Assembly: GCA_963830565.1 (NCBI GenBank)
Contig: CAWHMO010000010.1
Coordinates: forward strand, 831,920 to 895,919
Length of the DNA: 64,000 nt
DNA from: DATFDN01 sp963830565
GTDB taxonomy: Bacteria; Pseudomonadota; Alphaproteobacteria; Acetobacterales; Acetobacteraceae
Reading direction: 5' to 3'
Each line of letters begins with the position of its first letter. Positions within the stretch are counted from its first letter, which is position 1. The notes under the pieces are model-generated. The model did no database searches, had not been told where the DNA came from, and saw only the letters and a program-made list of their open reading frames with translations. Positions 1 through 8,973 of this stretch are shown piece after piece. A program made the translations under genes and the position numbers.

Positions 1-141
1 CATCATCGGGTCGGTCCGGCACGCTTCGAGAAACTCGGCCAGCGTCATCTCCGCTTCGCGATGCGCCTCGTAGCCGCGGGCGAAGGCGCTGAAGATGTCA
101 TCGACCGGCTGCATCGGTAGCTCCATGCTTTTGGATGCCAC
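1..141 (-). CDS. prkA: PrkA family serine protein kinase, N-terminus only
   Basis: The reading frame enters from the left edge and only the first ~47 residues are present. The visible stretch IFSAFARGYEAHREAEMTLA followed by EFLEACRTDPMM matches the conserved start of PrkA, an AAA+ serine kinase of the stress/stationary-phase prkA-yeaH-spoVR group. I chose the GTG at 141 because GAGGT lies about 6 bases upstream; an in-frame ATG at 126 is the alternative. The rest of the gene and its partners lie outside the window, so function rests on the N-terminal motif alone. Confidence 0.72.
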   Translation of the reverse strand, partial: MASKSMELPMQPVDDIFSAFARGYEAHREAEMTLAEFLEACRTDPMM

Positions 142-792
142 GGTTTTACCTCACCAAGAGATGGTCATGAGCGTAGCCGACCCTGCCCGCGTCGCGGTAA
201 GTTTTTCTTCTCCGAACAGCTTCGGATTGCGCGCCATGGCACCTGGGACGACCTGGCCATCGAGGCCTTCTGCGGAGATAGTTGGACCATCCCCCCCGCT
301 TGCAAGGTGAACGGACGTAGCGTGGGGATTCTGTGGCGAATTGGCGCCAATCGCGGGAAGCCGGGCGGACGGCGGGGACCCCCCCGTGCAAGTCCGATTC
401 GCACCTTCCCGACTGCCGCGCGTCACGGGCAAGAATCTCGCCTCATGACGGAATCTCACCATTCGTGACGCGCCGCGCAAGTCACGATCGCGGGACACGG
501 GCTGGGGCTGCTGTCGGGAGTTGATCGCCTCACGCTGGACCCTCCCGTCATAGCGCCCGGAGCCGGGCCCACGAACAGATTACGAACCAATGGTTAACGA
601 AGGCTGAAATCAGCTGCCGCGGCATCGGGAGTCACGGGGTCGGAGATTTCCTGACGTAAGAGCCCCGAGCAGGCGTAGGTTGGCCCTTGCGTGGCCGCCT
701 TCGTTGAGGAGCTGACGCCGAAGATGGACTTGTCAGTGCTTCGCGGCCGCTGTCGGCAATGGCGCAAGCCGGCCAGCCCTGACGGAAATCCC
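142..792. other. Intergenic stretch, no gene recognised
   Basis: About 650 bases between prkA and the tRNA gene. Open frames here are short and overlap on several strands, and none resembles a known protein. It presumably holds the prkA promoter on the minus strand. No riboswitch or RNA gene could be recognised with confidence. Confidence 0.5.
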
Positions 793-869
793 TGGCGGAC
801 CCGACACAATTCGAACGTGCGACCTTCGCCTTCGGAGGGCGACGCTCTATCCAGCTGAGCTACGGGTCC
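793..869 (-). tRNA. tRNA-Arg (anticodon CCG)
   Basis: The minus strand folds into a full cloverleaf: acceptor stem GGACCCG paired with CGGGTCC, D-arm GCTC...GAGC, anticodon stem TCGCC/GGCGA around loop CTCCGAA (anticodon CCG, reading CGG), a TTCGAAT T-loop, and an encoded 3' CCA, 77 nt in all. The T-stem GCACG/TGTGT closes with G-U pairs at both ends, including the normally G-C pair next to the T-loop. It lies between prkA and the chromate transporter genes. Confidence 0.93.
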
Positions 870-971
870 GTGGCGCACGCTCATACAGGCAAACGGGCCC
901 GAGCGGAAGGGCGGGCCCGAGCAGCCGTGGCGAGGTGTCCAGCCCGCGTCCAGTCGCGCTAAATCGGGTGG

Positions 972-1517
972 ATGAAGCCCGTCCCCAGCCTGTCGGCCCT
1001 GTTCCTCGGCTTCCTGGCAACGGGCGTGTGCGGCTTCGGCGGCGTCTTGCCGTGGGCGCGACGCACGATCGTCGAGCGGCGGCGCTGGCTGAGCGCGGGC
1101 GAGTTCACCGAATTGCTCGGCCTCTGCCAGTTCCTGCCGGGACCGAACGTCATCAATCTGTCAGTTGCGCTGGGGGCCCGGTTCCATGGCCTCCCCGGAT
1201 CTGTCGCGGCGTTCAGCGGGTTGATGGCGGCGCCGATGGCGATCGTGATCCTGCTGGGCCTGGCCTATGCGCGGCTGGGACGAATCCCGGCCGTGCAGCA
1301 CGCCTTCGCCGGGCTGTCGGCAGCGGCAGCGGCGCTGGTGCTGGCCACCGCGTGTCGGATCGCCGCGCCCCTATGTGCCCGGCCACTGGGGGCGGGGATC
1401 GCTCTGCTGACGTTCGGCGCCGTCGCGGTGCTGCGGCTGCCGCTGCTGCTGGCGATCGCCGCGCTCGTGCCAGTCTCCATCCTGCTCGCTTGGTGGGCGC
1501 CGGCGCGGCTGCGTTGA
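972..1517 (+). CDS. chrA: Chromate transporter, short-chain subunit 1
   Basis: A 181-residue hydrophobic protein of the CHR family, which exports chromate or similar oxyanions across the inner membrane. The family motifs are visible: FLGFLATGVCGFGGVLPWAR near the start and LCQFLPGPNVINLSVALGAR about residue 50, followed by four to five hydrophobic segments. Its length is that of a half-size (short-chain) CHR protein. The stop codon overlaps the ATG of the next gene (TGATG), so the two halves are probably translated together and form a heterodimer. The real substrate cannot be told from sequence. Confidence 0.88.
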   Translation: MKPVPSLSALFLGFLATGVCGFGGVLPWARRTIVERRRWLSAGEFTELLGLCQFLPGPNVINLSVALGARFHGLPGSVAAFSGLMAAPMAIVILLGLAYARLGRIPAVQHAFAGLSAAAAALVLATACRIAAPLCARPLGAGIALLTFGAVAVLRLPLLLAIAALVPVSILLAWWAPARLR

Positions 1518-2041
1518 TGGGCACGCTCGGCAGCCTGGCTTCGGTATTCGCCCAGCTCTCGCTGGTCGCCTTCGGCGGCGGCAACTCCATCCTGCCGGAG
1601 ATGCAGCGCCAGGTGGTTCAGGTCCATCCCTGGATGAGCGCGCAGGACTTCGCGGCTCTTTACGCGCTGGCACAGGCGGCGCCGGGGCCGAACATGCTGG
1701 TTTCGGCGCTGATCGGAATGCGGGTCGCCGGCATTCCCGGCGCCCTGGTCGCGACGGGAGCACTGTGCGCGCCGTCCTCGACACTGACCTTCTTCTGCGC
1801 GAATGCATGGCATCGGCTGCGCGACCGGCCATGGCGGATGATGGTGCAGGCGGGGATCATGCCGGTCACCGCCGGGTTGGTCACCGCGGGCTCGGTGCTG
1901 CTGGTGCAGACCACCGCGCGCGACTGGCGCAGCGCTGCGCTGATTGCGGTCGCAACCACGCTGTTCCTGGGCACGCGCCTGCATCCGCTTCTGGTCCTGG
2001 GCGGCGCCGCACTGCTGGGAGCAACGGGGCTGCTGTCCTGA
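1517..2041 (+). CDS. chrA: Chromate transporter, short-chain subunit 2
   Basis: A 174-residue second half of the CHR pair. It carries the matching motifs SLVAFGGGNSILPEMQRQVV near residue 14 and LAQAAPGPNMLVSALIG near residue 50, then several hydrophobic helices. The ATG at 1517 shares a base with the stop of the first half; the reading frame remains open far upstream, but only the part after 1517 resembles the family. Short-chain pairs of this type usually have opposite membrane topologies and work together. It ends 10 bases before the convergent receiver gene. Confidence 0.88.
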   Translation: MGTLGSLASVFAQLSLVAFGGGNSILPEMQRQVVQVHPWMSAQDFAALYALAQAAPGPNMLVSALIGMRVAGIPGALVATGALCAPSSTLTFFCANAWHRLRDRPWRMMVQAGIMPVTAGLVTAGSVLLVQTTARDWRSAALIAVATTLFLGTRLHPLLVLGGAALLGATGLLS

Positions 2042-2050
2042 GCTGGATCC

Positions 2051-2404
2051 TCAGTGCAGCGGCAGAGCGGTCCGTACCGCGTGCATCAGCGCGTCGAGAG
2101 AGAACGGCTTGGGCAGGAACGGACGATCCCCGTCCCGCAGCTGCTCCATCCGGTCCGGGTCGCCCGACATCAGGATGACCGGAACCTGCGCCGCGTCGGC
2201 GCGCGCGACGACATCGGCGGCGTGCCCGCCCGGCAGCAAGCAATCGAGCAGCACGAGCTCGGATCGGCCCTGATCAAGGATTGCCAAAGCTTCCCCGGCG
2301 CTCGCTCGACAGACGACCTCGTACTCATCGCCCAGGGCGGTGGCGATCGTCTCGGCGACAAGGGATTGATCTTCCACGATAAGAATGCGGCTATTTCGTG
2401 ACAT
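2051..2404 (-). CDS. Stand-alone response regulator receiver protein
   Basis: A 117-residue single-domain receiver. The start reads RILIVEDQSLVAETIATALG, with acidic residues E-D at the end of strand 1; the phospho-acceptor Asp lies in LVLLDCLLPGGHAADV and the conserved Lys in FLPKPFSLDAL. There is no output domain, so it acts by protein-protein contact or as a phosphate sink. The start (ATG at 2404) puts the first beta strand at residue 6. It converges on the chromate genes and is divergent from hyuB. Its kinase is unknown; CheA/ChpT encoded nearby is possible but not shown. Confidence 0.85.
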   Translation of the reverse strand: MSRNSRILIVEDQSLVAETIATALGDEYEVVCRASAGEALAILDQGRSELVLLDCLLPGGHAADVVARADAAQVPVILMSGDPDRMEQLRDGDRPFLPKPFSLDALMHAVRTALPLH

Positions 2405-2546
2405 GGCCGTCAACCCTGTGCAGTCCAGCGCACTATAGTGGGAAATCGGCGGCAGCACAACACGCGAACTCCGCTGCACTGCACCAGTATGGGGGGGGTG
2501 GACCTCGCCCGTTCCCAGCCGAGGCAATCCTTGCCAGGATCGCGGC

Positions 2547-4178
2547 ATGGACCCGATCACCGTAGCCGTGCTGCAAAATCGGCTGAACGCCATCGCCGAG
2601 GAGATGGGGGAGGCGATGCTGCGCACCGCCTATTCCCAAATCCTCAACTCCTCCCGCGATTTCTCCATCGCGCTGATCGACGCGCAGTGTCGGCTGGTGG
2701 CGCAGGCGGATCACATCCCGGTCCATGTCGGCGCCATGCCCTGGGCGGCGCGCGCCGTCTCCGAGGCATTCCCCGACCCAGAGGCGGGCGATGTCTATCT
2801 GATGAACGACCCATATCGGGGCGGCAGCCATTTGCCGGACCTGACCATCTGCGTGCCGGTGTTCGCAGCCGGCGGCCTCATGTTCTGGTCGGTGGTGCGC
2901 GCCCATCACAGCGATATCGGCGGCAGCACGCATGGCGCCTACAACCCGGCGGCGACCGAGATTTTCCAGGAAGGGCTGCGCATCCCGCCCATCCGGCTGA
3001 CCGAGGGCGGCGTGCTGCGCGAGGACCTGCTGGCGATGCTGGCGCTGAACGTGCGCCATCCGCGCGACTTCCGCGGCGACCTCGCAGCGCAGATCGGCGC
3101 GGCGCGGCTGGGCGGGCAGCGACTGGGTGCGGTGATCGCCGAGCACGGCCGGACGATGCTGAGCGCCGCGATCGAAGCCATGTTCGACGCGGCGGAACGC
3201 CGCGCCCGCGCGATCGTCGCATCCTGGACCGAGGGGGTCTATGCGGGAGAGGCCGCGCTCGACGACGACGGGTTCGGCCGCAGCGACATCCGCATACGTG
3301 CCCGCTGCACAGTGCGCGCGGGCGAGGTCACGGTGGACCTGACGGACTCGGACCCGCAGGCGAGGGGGTTCGTCAACTCCTCGCACGCCAACATGCAGTC
3401 GGCGGTGGCCATGGCCTTCGCCTTCCTGCTCGACCCGGACATGGCGCGGAACGAGGGCGCCTTCCGGCCGCTGCATGTGCGCGCACGACCCGGAACCATC
3501 GTCTGGGCCGAGGAGGGCGCGCCGGTGACGATGTGCACCAGCCACTGCGCGAACGAGATCATCGAGGCGGTGATCGTGGCACTCGCCCCTGCTTGCCCGG
3601 AGCGTGCGATGGGCGGCTGGGGCCGACGATTGCGCATCGCGCTCACCGGGCGCGATCCGCGCAACGATCGGCGCTTCATCTGGCACATGTTCCAGGCCCG
3701 CCCCGGTGGCGGCGGGTCGGCGGCGGGGGATGGCTACTCGACAATCGGGGAATGGCACTCGGCTGGCGGCATCAAGTTCGGCAGCCTGGAGGTGGCAGAG
3801 AGCCGCTTCCCGCTGCTCTTCGAGACCCACGAGTACCGTCCCGGCTCAGCCGGCGACGGGCGCTTTCGCGGCGGGCTCGGGGGTGACATGCGGCTGCGTG
3901 TGGAGACTGTCGAGCCGGCGGTCGCCAACACCGCGGGCGAAGGGGTAGTGCATGGCGCACGCGGCATGCTGGGCGGGCGGGACGGGGCGCCGCATGATTA
4001 CACGCTGCTCGCCCCCGGCGCACCGCCGCGCAAGCTGCGCAGCAAGGAGGTCGGCATCGAGGTGCCGCCCGGCAGCGTGTTCCACGTCCTCTCCGGCGGT
4101 GGCGGAGGGTGGGGCGATGCGGCGGAGCGCGACCCCGAGGCGCGGCGGCGCGATGGCGCGCAGGAGATGACTGCGTGA
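2547..4178 (+). CDS. hyuB: Hydantoinase B / 5-oxoprolinase beta-type subunit
   Basis: A 543-residue protein of the HyuB family, which with HyuA forms an ATP-dependent cytoplasmic amidohydrolase opening hydantoin, N-methylhydantoin or 5-oxoproline rings. Family signatures are present: MDPITVAVLQNRLNAIAEEM at the start, AQADHIPVHVGAMP, LMNDPYRGGSHLPDL and a GGGGGWGD-type C-terminus. Full length for the family. The stop overlaps the GTG of hyuA (GTGA), so the subunits are co-translated. The exact substrate cannot be decided here. Confidence 0.9.
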   Translation: MDPITVAVLQNRLNAIAEEMGEAMLRTAYSQILNSSRDFSIALIDAQCRLVAQADHIPVHVGAMPWAARAVSEAFPDPEAGDVYLMNDPYRGGSHLPDLTICVPVFAAGGLMFWSVVRAHHSDIGGSTHGAYNPAATEIFQEGLRIPPIRLTEGGVLREDLLAMLALNVRHPRDFRGDLAAQIGAARLGGQRLGAVIAEHGRTMLSAAIEAMFDAAERRARAIVASWTEGVYAGEAALDDDGFGRSDIRIRARCTVRAGEVTVDLTDSDPQARGFVNSSHANMQSAVAMAFAFLLDPDMARNEGAFRPLHVRARPGTIVWAEEGAPVTMCTSHCANEIIEAVIVALAPACPERAMGGWGRRLRIALTGRDPRNDRRFIWHMFQARPGGGGSAAGDGYSTIGEWHSAGGIKFGSLEVAESRFPLLFETHEYRPGSAGDGRFRGGLGGDMRLRVETVEPAVANTAGEGVVHGARGMLGGRDGAPHDYTLLAPGAPPRKLRSKEVGIEVPPGSVFHVLSGGGGGWGDAAERDPEARRRDGAQEMTA

Positions 4179-6244
4179 GCGTTACCATTGGCATCGATGT
4201 CGGCGGCACCTTCACCGACATCGTGGTCAGCGCGCCGGATGGCCGGCTCACTATCGCCAAGGCGGCGACCACGCCCGCCGATCAAACAGACGGTGTGGCG
4301 GAGGGCATTGCGCTCGCCGCCGACGCGCTCGGTCTGACCACGGCCGCGCTGCTGGAGCGGACCGGGCGCATCGTTCACGGCACCACGGTCGCGACCAACG
4401 CGCTGCTGGAGGACAAGGCGGCGAAGGTCGGCATGCTGACCACGGCCGGGCATCGCGACGTCATCGAGATGCGCGAAGGGCTGAAGCCCGAGCGCTACAA
4501 TCTACGCATGACGCCCCCCGCGCCGCTCGTGCCACGCCGCCTCCGGCTTGGCGTGACCGAGCGCATCCGCGCCGACGGGCGAATCGAGATGCCGCTCGAT
4601 CCCGCCTCGCTGGACGCGGCCCTGGACCGGCTGGCGGCCGAGCAGGTGGAGGCGGTGGCGGTCTGCTTCCTGCACGCCTGGGCCAATCCGGCGCATGAGC
4701 GCGCGGCCGCGGCGGCGGCGCGCGCGCGCCTGCCCGGCGCATACGTGAGCGCCTCGGCCGATGTGCTGCCGCAGATCAAGGAGTTCGAGCGGTTCTCGAC
4801 CACCGTCGCCAATGCGGCGGTCGGCCCGGTGATCGCGAAATACCTGCACAGGCTGACCACCCGGCTGGCCGCGGCGGGGTACAACGGAGCCTTGTACGTG
4901 ATCCTCTCGCATGGCGGGGTCGCCTCGGCGGAGGAGGCGGCGCGGCTCGCCGCCGGCACCGCGCTGTCAGGACCGGCGGGCGGGGTCGCGGCGGCGGTCG
5001 CGTTGGCGCGACAGGGCGCAACGCGCGACCTCATCACCTTCGACATGGGAGGAACCAGCACCGACATCGCCTTGGTCCAGGACGGCCAGCCATCGCTGTC
5101 TTCCGGCCGGCAGGTGGCCGAGGCGCGCATCGCGCTTCCGGCGCTGGATATCGTGACGCTCGGGGCAGGCGGCGGCAGCGTGGCGCGGCTCGACCGCGCC
5201 GGACTGCTGCAGGTGGGGCCGGAGAGCGCCGGCGCCGACCCCGGCCCGGCCGGCTACGGTCTGGGCGGCGAGCAGGCGACCGTGACCGACGCCAACCTGG
5301 TGCTGGGCCTGCTGGACCCGGCGCGTTTCCTGGGCGGGCGCCGCAGTCTCGATCGGTCGGCAGCCGAGGCGGCGGTAGCGCGGATCGGCGGTGCGCTGGG
5401 GCTCTCGACCGAAGCGGCGGCGGCCGGGATCGTGCGGCTGGTCAATGCGCGCATGGCCGACGGCGTGCGGATCGCGACCGTGCGGCGCGGGGTCGATCCG
5501 CGCCGACACGCGATCCTTGCCTTCGGCGGCGCGGCGGGCCTGCACATCGCTGCCGTTGCGGCCGAACTCGGCGTGCGCCGTGTTACCGTGCCGCTGGCCG
5601 CCTCGGTCCTGTCAGCCTGGGGGATGCTGAACACCGATCTTCGCGTCGAGCTGGCGCGCAGCCTGAAGCAGACCGGCGGCCTCGACATCGCCGCATTGCG
5701 CGCCGCGTTCGAGGCCATGGAGGCAGAGGGCCGAGCTCGCCTGCCGCATTTCGACGGCGCCGTGGTGCTGCGCCGGTCCGCCGACATGCGCTACGGCGAG
5801 CAGGTGTTCGAGGTGACGGTGGACCTGGACCGAATAGATCTGGCGACGCCGGATGCGGCGCTGGCGGTGATCGAGGCTTTCCACGCTCGCCACGCCGCGC
5901 TCTACACTTATGCCATGCGCGACCAGGATCCGATCCTGGTCAGCGCGCGCCTGTCCGTGATCGGCCGGCTTGCGTCCGATCCCTCCCGCAACCGCCTCTT
6001 TGTGCGGGAGGGGGCCGGGACGGGGGTTCATGCGAACGGGCGGCGGCGTGCCTGGCTGGGCCGCGCGTGGTCCGATCTCGCCGTGTTCGACTTCACCGCG
6101 CTGGCGCCCGCTCAGGCGCTGCAAGGGCCGGCGATCGTGGAATCGGAGACGACGACAGTGCTGCTGCGCGCCGGCGACACGGGCCGGTTCGACGCGCGGG
6201 GCTGGCTGGAGATCGAGGTGGGCGACAGCGCGGCCCTGGCGTAA
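4175..6244 (+). CDS. hyuA: Hydantoinase A / 5-oxoprolinase alpha-type subunit
   Basis: A 689-residue ATPase subunit paired with HyuB. The actin-like ATPase fold is marked by VTIGIDVGGTFTDIVVSAPD at the N-terminus, RIVHGTTVATNALLE near residue 65 and a second phosphate loop TFDMGGTSTDIALVQDG about residue 290. The open frame extends upstream to 4109, but the GTG at 4175, overlapping the hyuB stop, gives the canonical start. It ends 37 bases before the annotated end of the convergent cheR; if cheR is corrected for its frameshift, the two genes would overlap by about 130 bases. Confidence 0.9.
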   Translation: MSVTIGIDVGGTFTDIVVSAPDGRLTIAKAATTPADQTDGVAEGIALAADALGLTTAALLERTGRIVHGTTVATNALLEDKAAKVGMLTTAGHRDVIEMREGLKPERYNLRMTPPAPLVPRRLRLGVTERIRADGRIEMPLDPASLDAALDRLAAEQVEAVAVCFLHAWANPAHERAAAAAARARLPGAYVSASADVLPQIKEFERFSTTVANAAVGPVIAKYLHRLTTRLAAAGYNGALYVILSHGGVASAEEAARLAAGTALSGPAGGVAAAVALARQGATRDLITFDMGGTSTDIALVQDGQPSLSSGRQVAEARIALPALDIVTLGAGGGSVARLDRAGLLQVGPESAGADPGPAGYGLGGEQATVTDANLVLGLLDPARFLGGRRSLDRSAAEAAVARIGGALGLSTEAAAAGIVRLVNARMADGVRIATVRRGVDPRRHAILAFGGAAGLHIAAVAAELGVRRVTVPLAASVLSAWGMLNTDLRVELARSLKQTGGLDIAALRAAFEAMEAEGRARLPHFDGAVVLRRSADMRYGEQVFEVTVDLDRIDLATPDAALAVIEAFHARHAALYTYAMRDQDPILVSARLSVIGRLASDPSRNRLFVREGAGTGVHANGRRRAWLGRAWSDLAVFDFTALAPAQALQGPAIVESETTTVLLRAGDTGRFDARGWLEIEVGDSAALA

Positions 6245-6281
6245 ACGCCGCGATCCTCGGCAAGCGGCACGAAGCGGGTCG

Positions 6282-7040
6282 TCACGCCCAGCACCGTCTC
6301 GGCCCCCCCAGATAGAGCAGCCCGTCCTCGGGCATCTGGCGCGCGATCGCCTCTAGCACGCGAACCTTCGTGGGCTGGTCAAAATAGATCAGCACGTTGC
6401 GGCAGAACACGATGTCGAAGCGGCCGAGCGGGACGGGGTCGGCGAGCAGGTTCCATTCGCGGAACCGGACCATCTCGCGCAATGGCTCGGCGACGCGCCA
6501 CTGGCCGTTTTCCTTACGGAAATGTTTGATCAGGAGCTGGACCGGCAGGCCGCGCTGCACCTCGAACTGGGTATAGAGCCCCTCGCGGGCACGGGCGAGC
6601 TGGTCGCGGGCGATGTCGGTGCCGACGATCTCGACCCGTCGGTTGGCCCCGAGCTCCACCGCGATCATCGCCAGCGAGTAGGCCTCCTGGCCCGACGAGG
6701 CAGCGGCGGACCAGATGCGGATGGGGGTTCCGGGCGGGCGTGCGAGCAGCAGGCGCGGCAGCGCCTTGGCGCGGACATGCGCGAACGGCTTGTCGTCGCG
6801 GAAGAAGAAGCTTTCGTTGGTGGTCATCGCCTCGACCACCTCGCGGATCAGCGGCTCGGCCGCTGAGGAAGTCAGACGCTGGGCGAGTTCGGCGATGCCG
6901 CGCAGCCCCTCGCGCCGGAGGATCGGGGCGAGACGGGTTTCGAGCAGATAAAGCTTGTCCGGACCGATCGCCAGGCCCGAGCGCGATCGCAGCAGGTCGG
7001 CCAGGGTCTGGAAGGCGCCGTCAGCCAGCGCCGCGCTCAT
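6282..7040 (-). CDS. cheR: Chemotaxis protein methyltransferase CheR, 3' end frameshifted
   Basis: Methylates glutamates on chemoreceptors using S-adenosylmethionine. The N-terminal helical domain is followed by the SAM-binding domain: TNESFFFRD near residue 70, IWSAAASSGQEAYSLAMIA, EIVGTDIARDQLARA, and FDIVFCRNVLIYF. The last residues of this frame (GGPRRCWA) do not fit the family. One more G in the G run at 6303-6309 would give GGAETVLGVTTRFVPLAEDR, the normal CheR ending, continuing to a stop near 6112. Last gene of the che operon; its ATG overlaps the cheB stop. Confidence 0.85.
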   Translation of the reverse strand: MSAALADGAFQTLADLLRSRSGLAIGPDKLYLLETRLAPILRREGLRGIAELAQRLTSSAAEPLIREVVEAMTTNESFFFRDDKPFAHVRAKALPRLLLARPPGTPIRIWSAAASSGQEAYSLAMIAVELGANRRVEIVGTDIARDQLARAREGLYTQFEVQRGLPVQLLIKHFRKENGQWRVAEPLREMVRFREWNLLADPVPLGRFDIVFCRNVLIYFDQPTKVRVLEAIARQMPEDGLLYLGGPRRCWA

Positions 7041-8119
7041 GGTCGTGCTACCAGCAGCACTTCGAGCAGACGCGGCGCGATCGCGTTCAGCGGCAGTATG
7101 GCGTTGCAGAGGCCAGCCTGCGCGATGGCGCCGGGCATTCCCCAGACCACGCTGCTCGCTTCGTCCTGAGCGATGGCGGCTCCGCCAGCCTCGATCACGC
7201 GGCGCGTTCCGTCCAGCCCGTCGCAGCCCATGCCGGTAAGCATGGTCACGAGTACGCGCCCGTCGAACGCCGCCGCCGCACTCTCCAGCATCGGGTTCAC
7301 GGAGGGGCGGCAGAAATTGACCGCCGGCGCGCTGGATAGCCGCGCGCGCGCCCCGGTGGCGGCACGCTCGATCAGCAGGTGCCGATCTCCCGGCGCGAGG
7401 TAGATGCGCCCGGGAAGCAGCGCCTCCCCGTCCTTGGCCTCCGCGCAAGGCAGGCCGCCGGCGCGGGTGATGTGCTCGGCCAGGATCGGCGTGAAGGCGG
7501 CGGGCATGTGCTGCGTCAGCACCACCGGTACCGGCACCGCGCGTCCGAGCGCGGCGAACAAGGCAAGTAGGGCCTGGGGGCCGCCCGTGGAGCTGCCGAT
7601 CGCGAGCAGGCGCGGCGTCGCGAGCGGTCCGGGGCGCTGGCGTGAGGGCGGGGCGGCGGCCATGGCACCGGACGGGCGCCGATGGCGGGGGGCGAGCGCC
7701 TTCACCTTCCCCAGCAGCTCGCGACGGAACAGCTCGGCGGTCTGACCGGCGATGGCGCTCGGCTTGGCCACGTAGTCCGCGGCACCGAGCCGCAGCGCCC
7801 GGAGCGTGACCTCGGCGCCGCGGGTGGTGAGGGTGGACGCCATCACGACGCGCAGCCGTGGGGCGACGCGTAGCAGTAGCGGCAGTGCCGTCAGCCCGTC
7901 CATCACCGGCATCTCGATATCGAGCACCAGCACGTCGATGGACTGGCGCCGCAGCTCGGCCAGAGCCTGTGCCCCGTCGGCGACGCGGGCTACCACACGT
8001 ACAGCGGTGTCCCCCTCCAGCGCGCGCGCGATCGCCGCGCGCATGACGACGGAATTGTCGCACACCATGACCCGGGCGGCGTCCAGAGCCAGGAGACGCG
8101 GCGACGATGCCGGGATCAT
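7037..8119 (-). CDS. cheB: Chemotaxis response regulator, protein-glutamate methylesterase CheB
   Basis: A 360-residue protein that removes methyl groups from chemoreceptors and so resets adaptation against CheR. An N-terminal receiver domain has its phospho-Asp in LVLDIEMPVMDGLTALP (about residue 60). The C-terminal esterase carries the catalytic triad motifs LLAIGSSTGGPQALL (Ser), LTQHMPAAF (His) and LTGMGCDGLDG (Asp). I took the ATG at 8119, four bases after the cheY stop; the frame is open a little further upstream inside cheY. Its stop overlaps the cheR start as ATGA. Confidence 0.94.
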   Translation of the reverse strand: MIPASSPRLLALDAARVMVCDNSVVMRAAIARALEGDTAVRVVARVADGAQALAELRRQSIDVLVLDIEMPVMDGLTALPLLLRVAPRLRVVMASTLTTRGAEVTLRALRLGAADYVAKPSAIAGQTAELFRRELLGKVKALAPRHRRPSGAMAAAPPSRQRPGPLATPRLLAIGSSTGGPQALLALFAALGRAVPVPVVLTQHMPAAFTPILAEHITRAGGLPCAEAKDGEALLPGRIYLAPGDRHLLIERAATGARARLSSAPAVNFCRPSVNPMLESAAAAFDGRVLVTMLTGMGCDGLDGTRRVIEAGGAAIAQDEASSVVWGMPGAIAQAGLCNAILPLNAIAPRLLEVLLVARP

Positions 8120-8123
8120 CGGA

Positions 8124-8489
8124 TCAATCCAGCCCAACCTGCGCGAGCTTGCCAAGCAGGATCTCGGCATCGAACGGCTTCATGATGTATTCCTGCGCGC
8201 CGGCCTTGATGGCCTGGGTGATGAAGGCCAGATCATTCTCGGTGGTGCAGAACACGACGGCGGGATCGTCGGGGCCGAACTCCGCGCGCAGCGCGCGCAG
8301 GAACTCGATGCCATCCATCACCGGCATGTTCCAGTCGAGCAGCACGCAATGGGGCAACGCGGCGCGGCACGCGTCGAGCGCGCGCGCGCCGTCCTCGGCT
8401 TCGGTCACGGCGTAGCCGCCGGACTCCAGGATGCGCCGCGCCAGCTTGCGCACCACCCGGCTGTCATCGACGACGAGGCAGGTACGCAC
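8124..8489 (-). CDS. cheY: Chemotaxis response regulator CheY
   Basis: A 121-residue single receiver domain. It starts MRTCLVVDDSRVVRKLARR with the acidic pair D-D, has the phospho-acceptor Asp in CVLLDWNMPVMDGIEFL, and the conserved Thr and Lys in VVFCTTENDLAF and YIMKPFDAEILL. Phosphorylated by CheA, it would bind the flagellar switch or another output. It sits between cheW (4-base gap) and cheB (4-base gap) in the same operon. No flagellar gene is visible in the window. Confidence 0.93.
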   Translation of the reverse strand: MRTCLVVDDSRVVRKLARRILESGGYAVTEAEDGARALDACRAALPHCVLLDWNMPVMDGIEFLRALRAEFGPDDPAVVFCTTENDLAFITQAIKAGAQEYIMKPFDAEILLGKLAQVGLD

Positions 8490-8493
8490 CGCC

Positions 8494-8973
8494 TCAGACC
8501 GGCTCGACCCGCACCGCGATCAGCCGCGCGACGTCCAGCACGACCAGCAGCCTGCCCTCAAGGCGATAGATTCCGTTGCTGCACGCCGCCCAGGTCGGCG
8601 GCAGCGTCGGCGGGTTCCGCTCGAACGCCTCGGCCGAAAGGCTCATGACCTCACGCACCTGATCGACCAGAAGAGCATAGAGCTCACCGCCCTGCTCCGT
8701 GACCACGGACATGCTGAAGCCTCCCGGCGAAGCTGCCGGCAGGCGCAGCCGTCGGCGCAGGTCGATCGCGGTGACGATCCTTCCACGTAGATTGAGGCTG
8801 CCCGCCACCTCTGGCGGGGCCAGGGGAATGCGGGTGATCGCCTGCTGCGAGAGGATGTCGCGGACCCCCAGCACCGGCACTCCGCAGAGCTGCTCGGCGA
8901 TGGTCAGGGTCACGTATTGGCGTTCCTCGTTCCCAGGGACGCCCGCATTGCGATCGAGCAGGGTGGCGCTCAT
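8494..8973 (-). CDS. cheW: Chemotaxis coupling protein CheW
   Basis: A 159-residue SH3-like adaptor linking CheA to chemoreceptors. Family features are QYVTLTIAEQLCGVPVLGVR near residue 20, ITRIPLAPPEVAGSLNLRGR, which is the conserved CheW core with the NLRG motif, and ALLVDQVREVMSL. The ATG at 8973 overlaps the cheA stop (ATGA); an upstream in-frame start at 9033 would extend into cheA and is less likely. Confidence 0.92.
   Translation of the reverse strand: MSATLLDRNAGVPGNEERQYVTLTIAEQLCGVPVLGVRDILSQQAITRIPLAPPEVAGSLNLRGRIVTAIDLRRRLRLPAASPGGFSMSVVTEQGGELYALLVDQVREVMSLSAEAFERNPPTLPPTWAACSNGIYRLEGRLLVVLDVARLIAVRVEPV

Noticed and set aside
142..560. Possible riboswitch or structured RNA in the prkA upstream region
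   Set aside because: Some segments (around 350-420) recall cobalamin-type leaders, but the required conserved core could not be aligned, and the adjacent gene is not a plausible target.
935..2041. A 368-residue open frame covering both chromate genes
   Set aside because: Only the part after 1517 resembles CHR proteins. The first half is out of frame with the true first subunit, which starts at 972.
2433..3830. A 465-residue minus-strand frame opposite hyuB
   Set aside because: High GC produces long shadow frames on the opposite strand. The translation is low-complexity and matches nothing, while hyuB is a clear gene.
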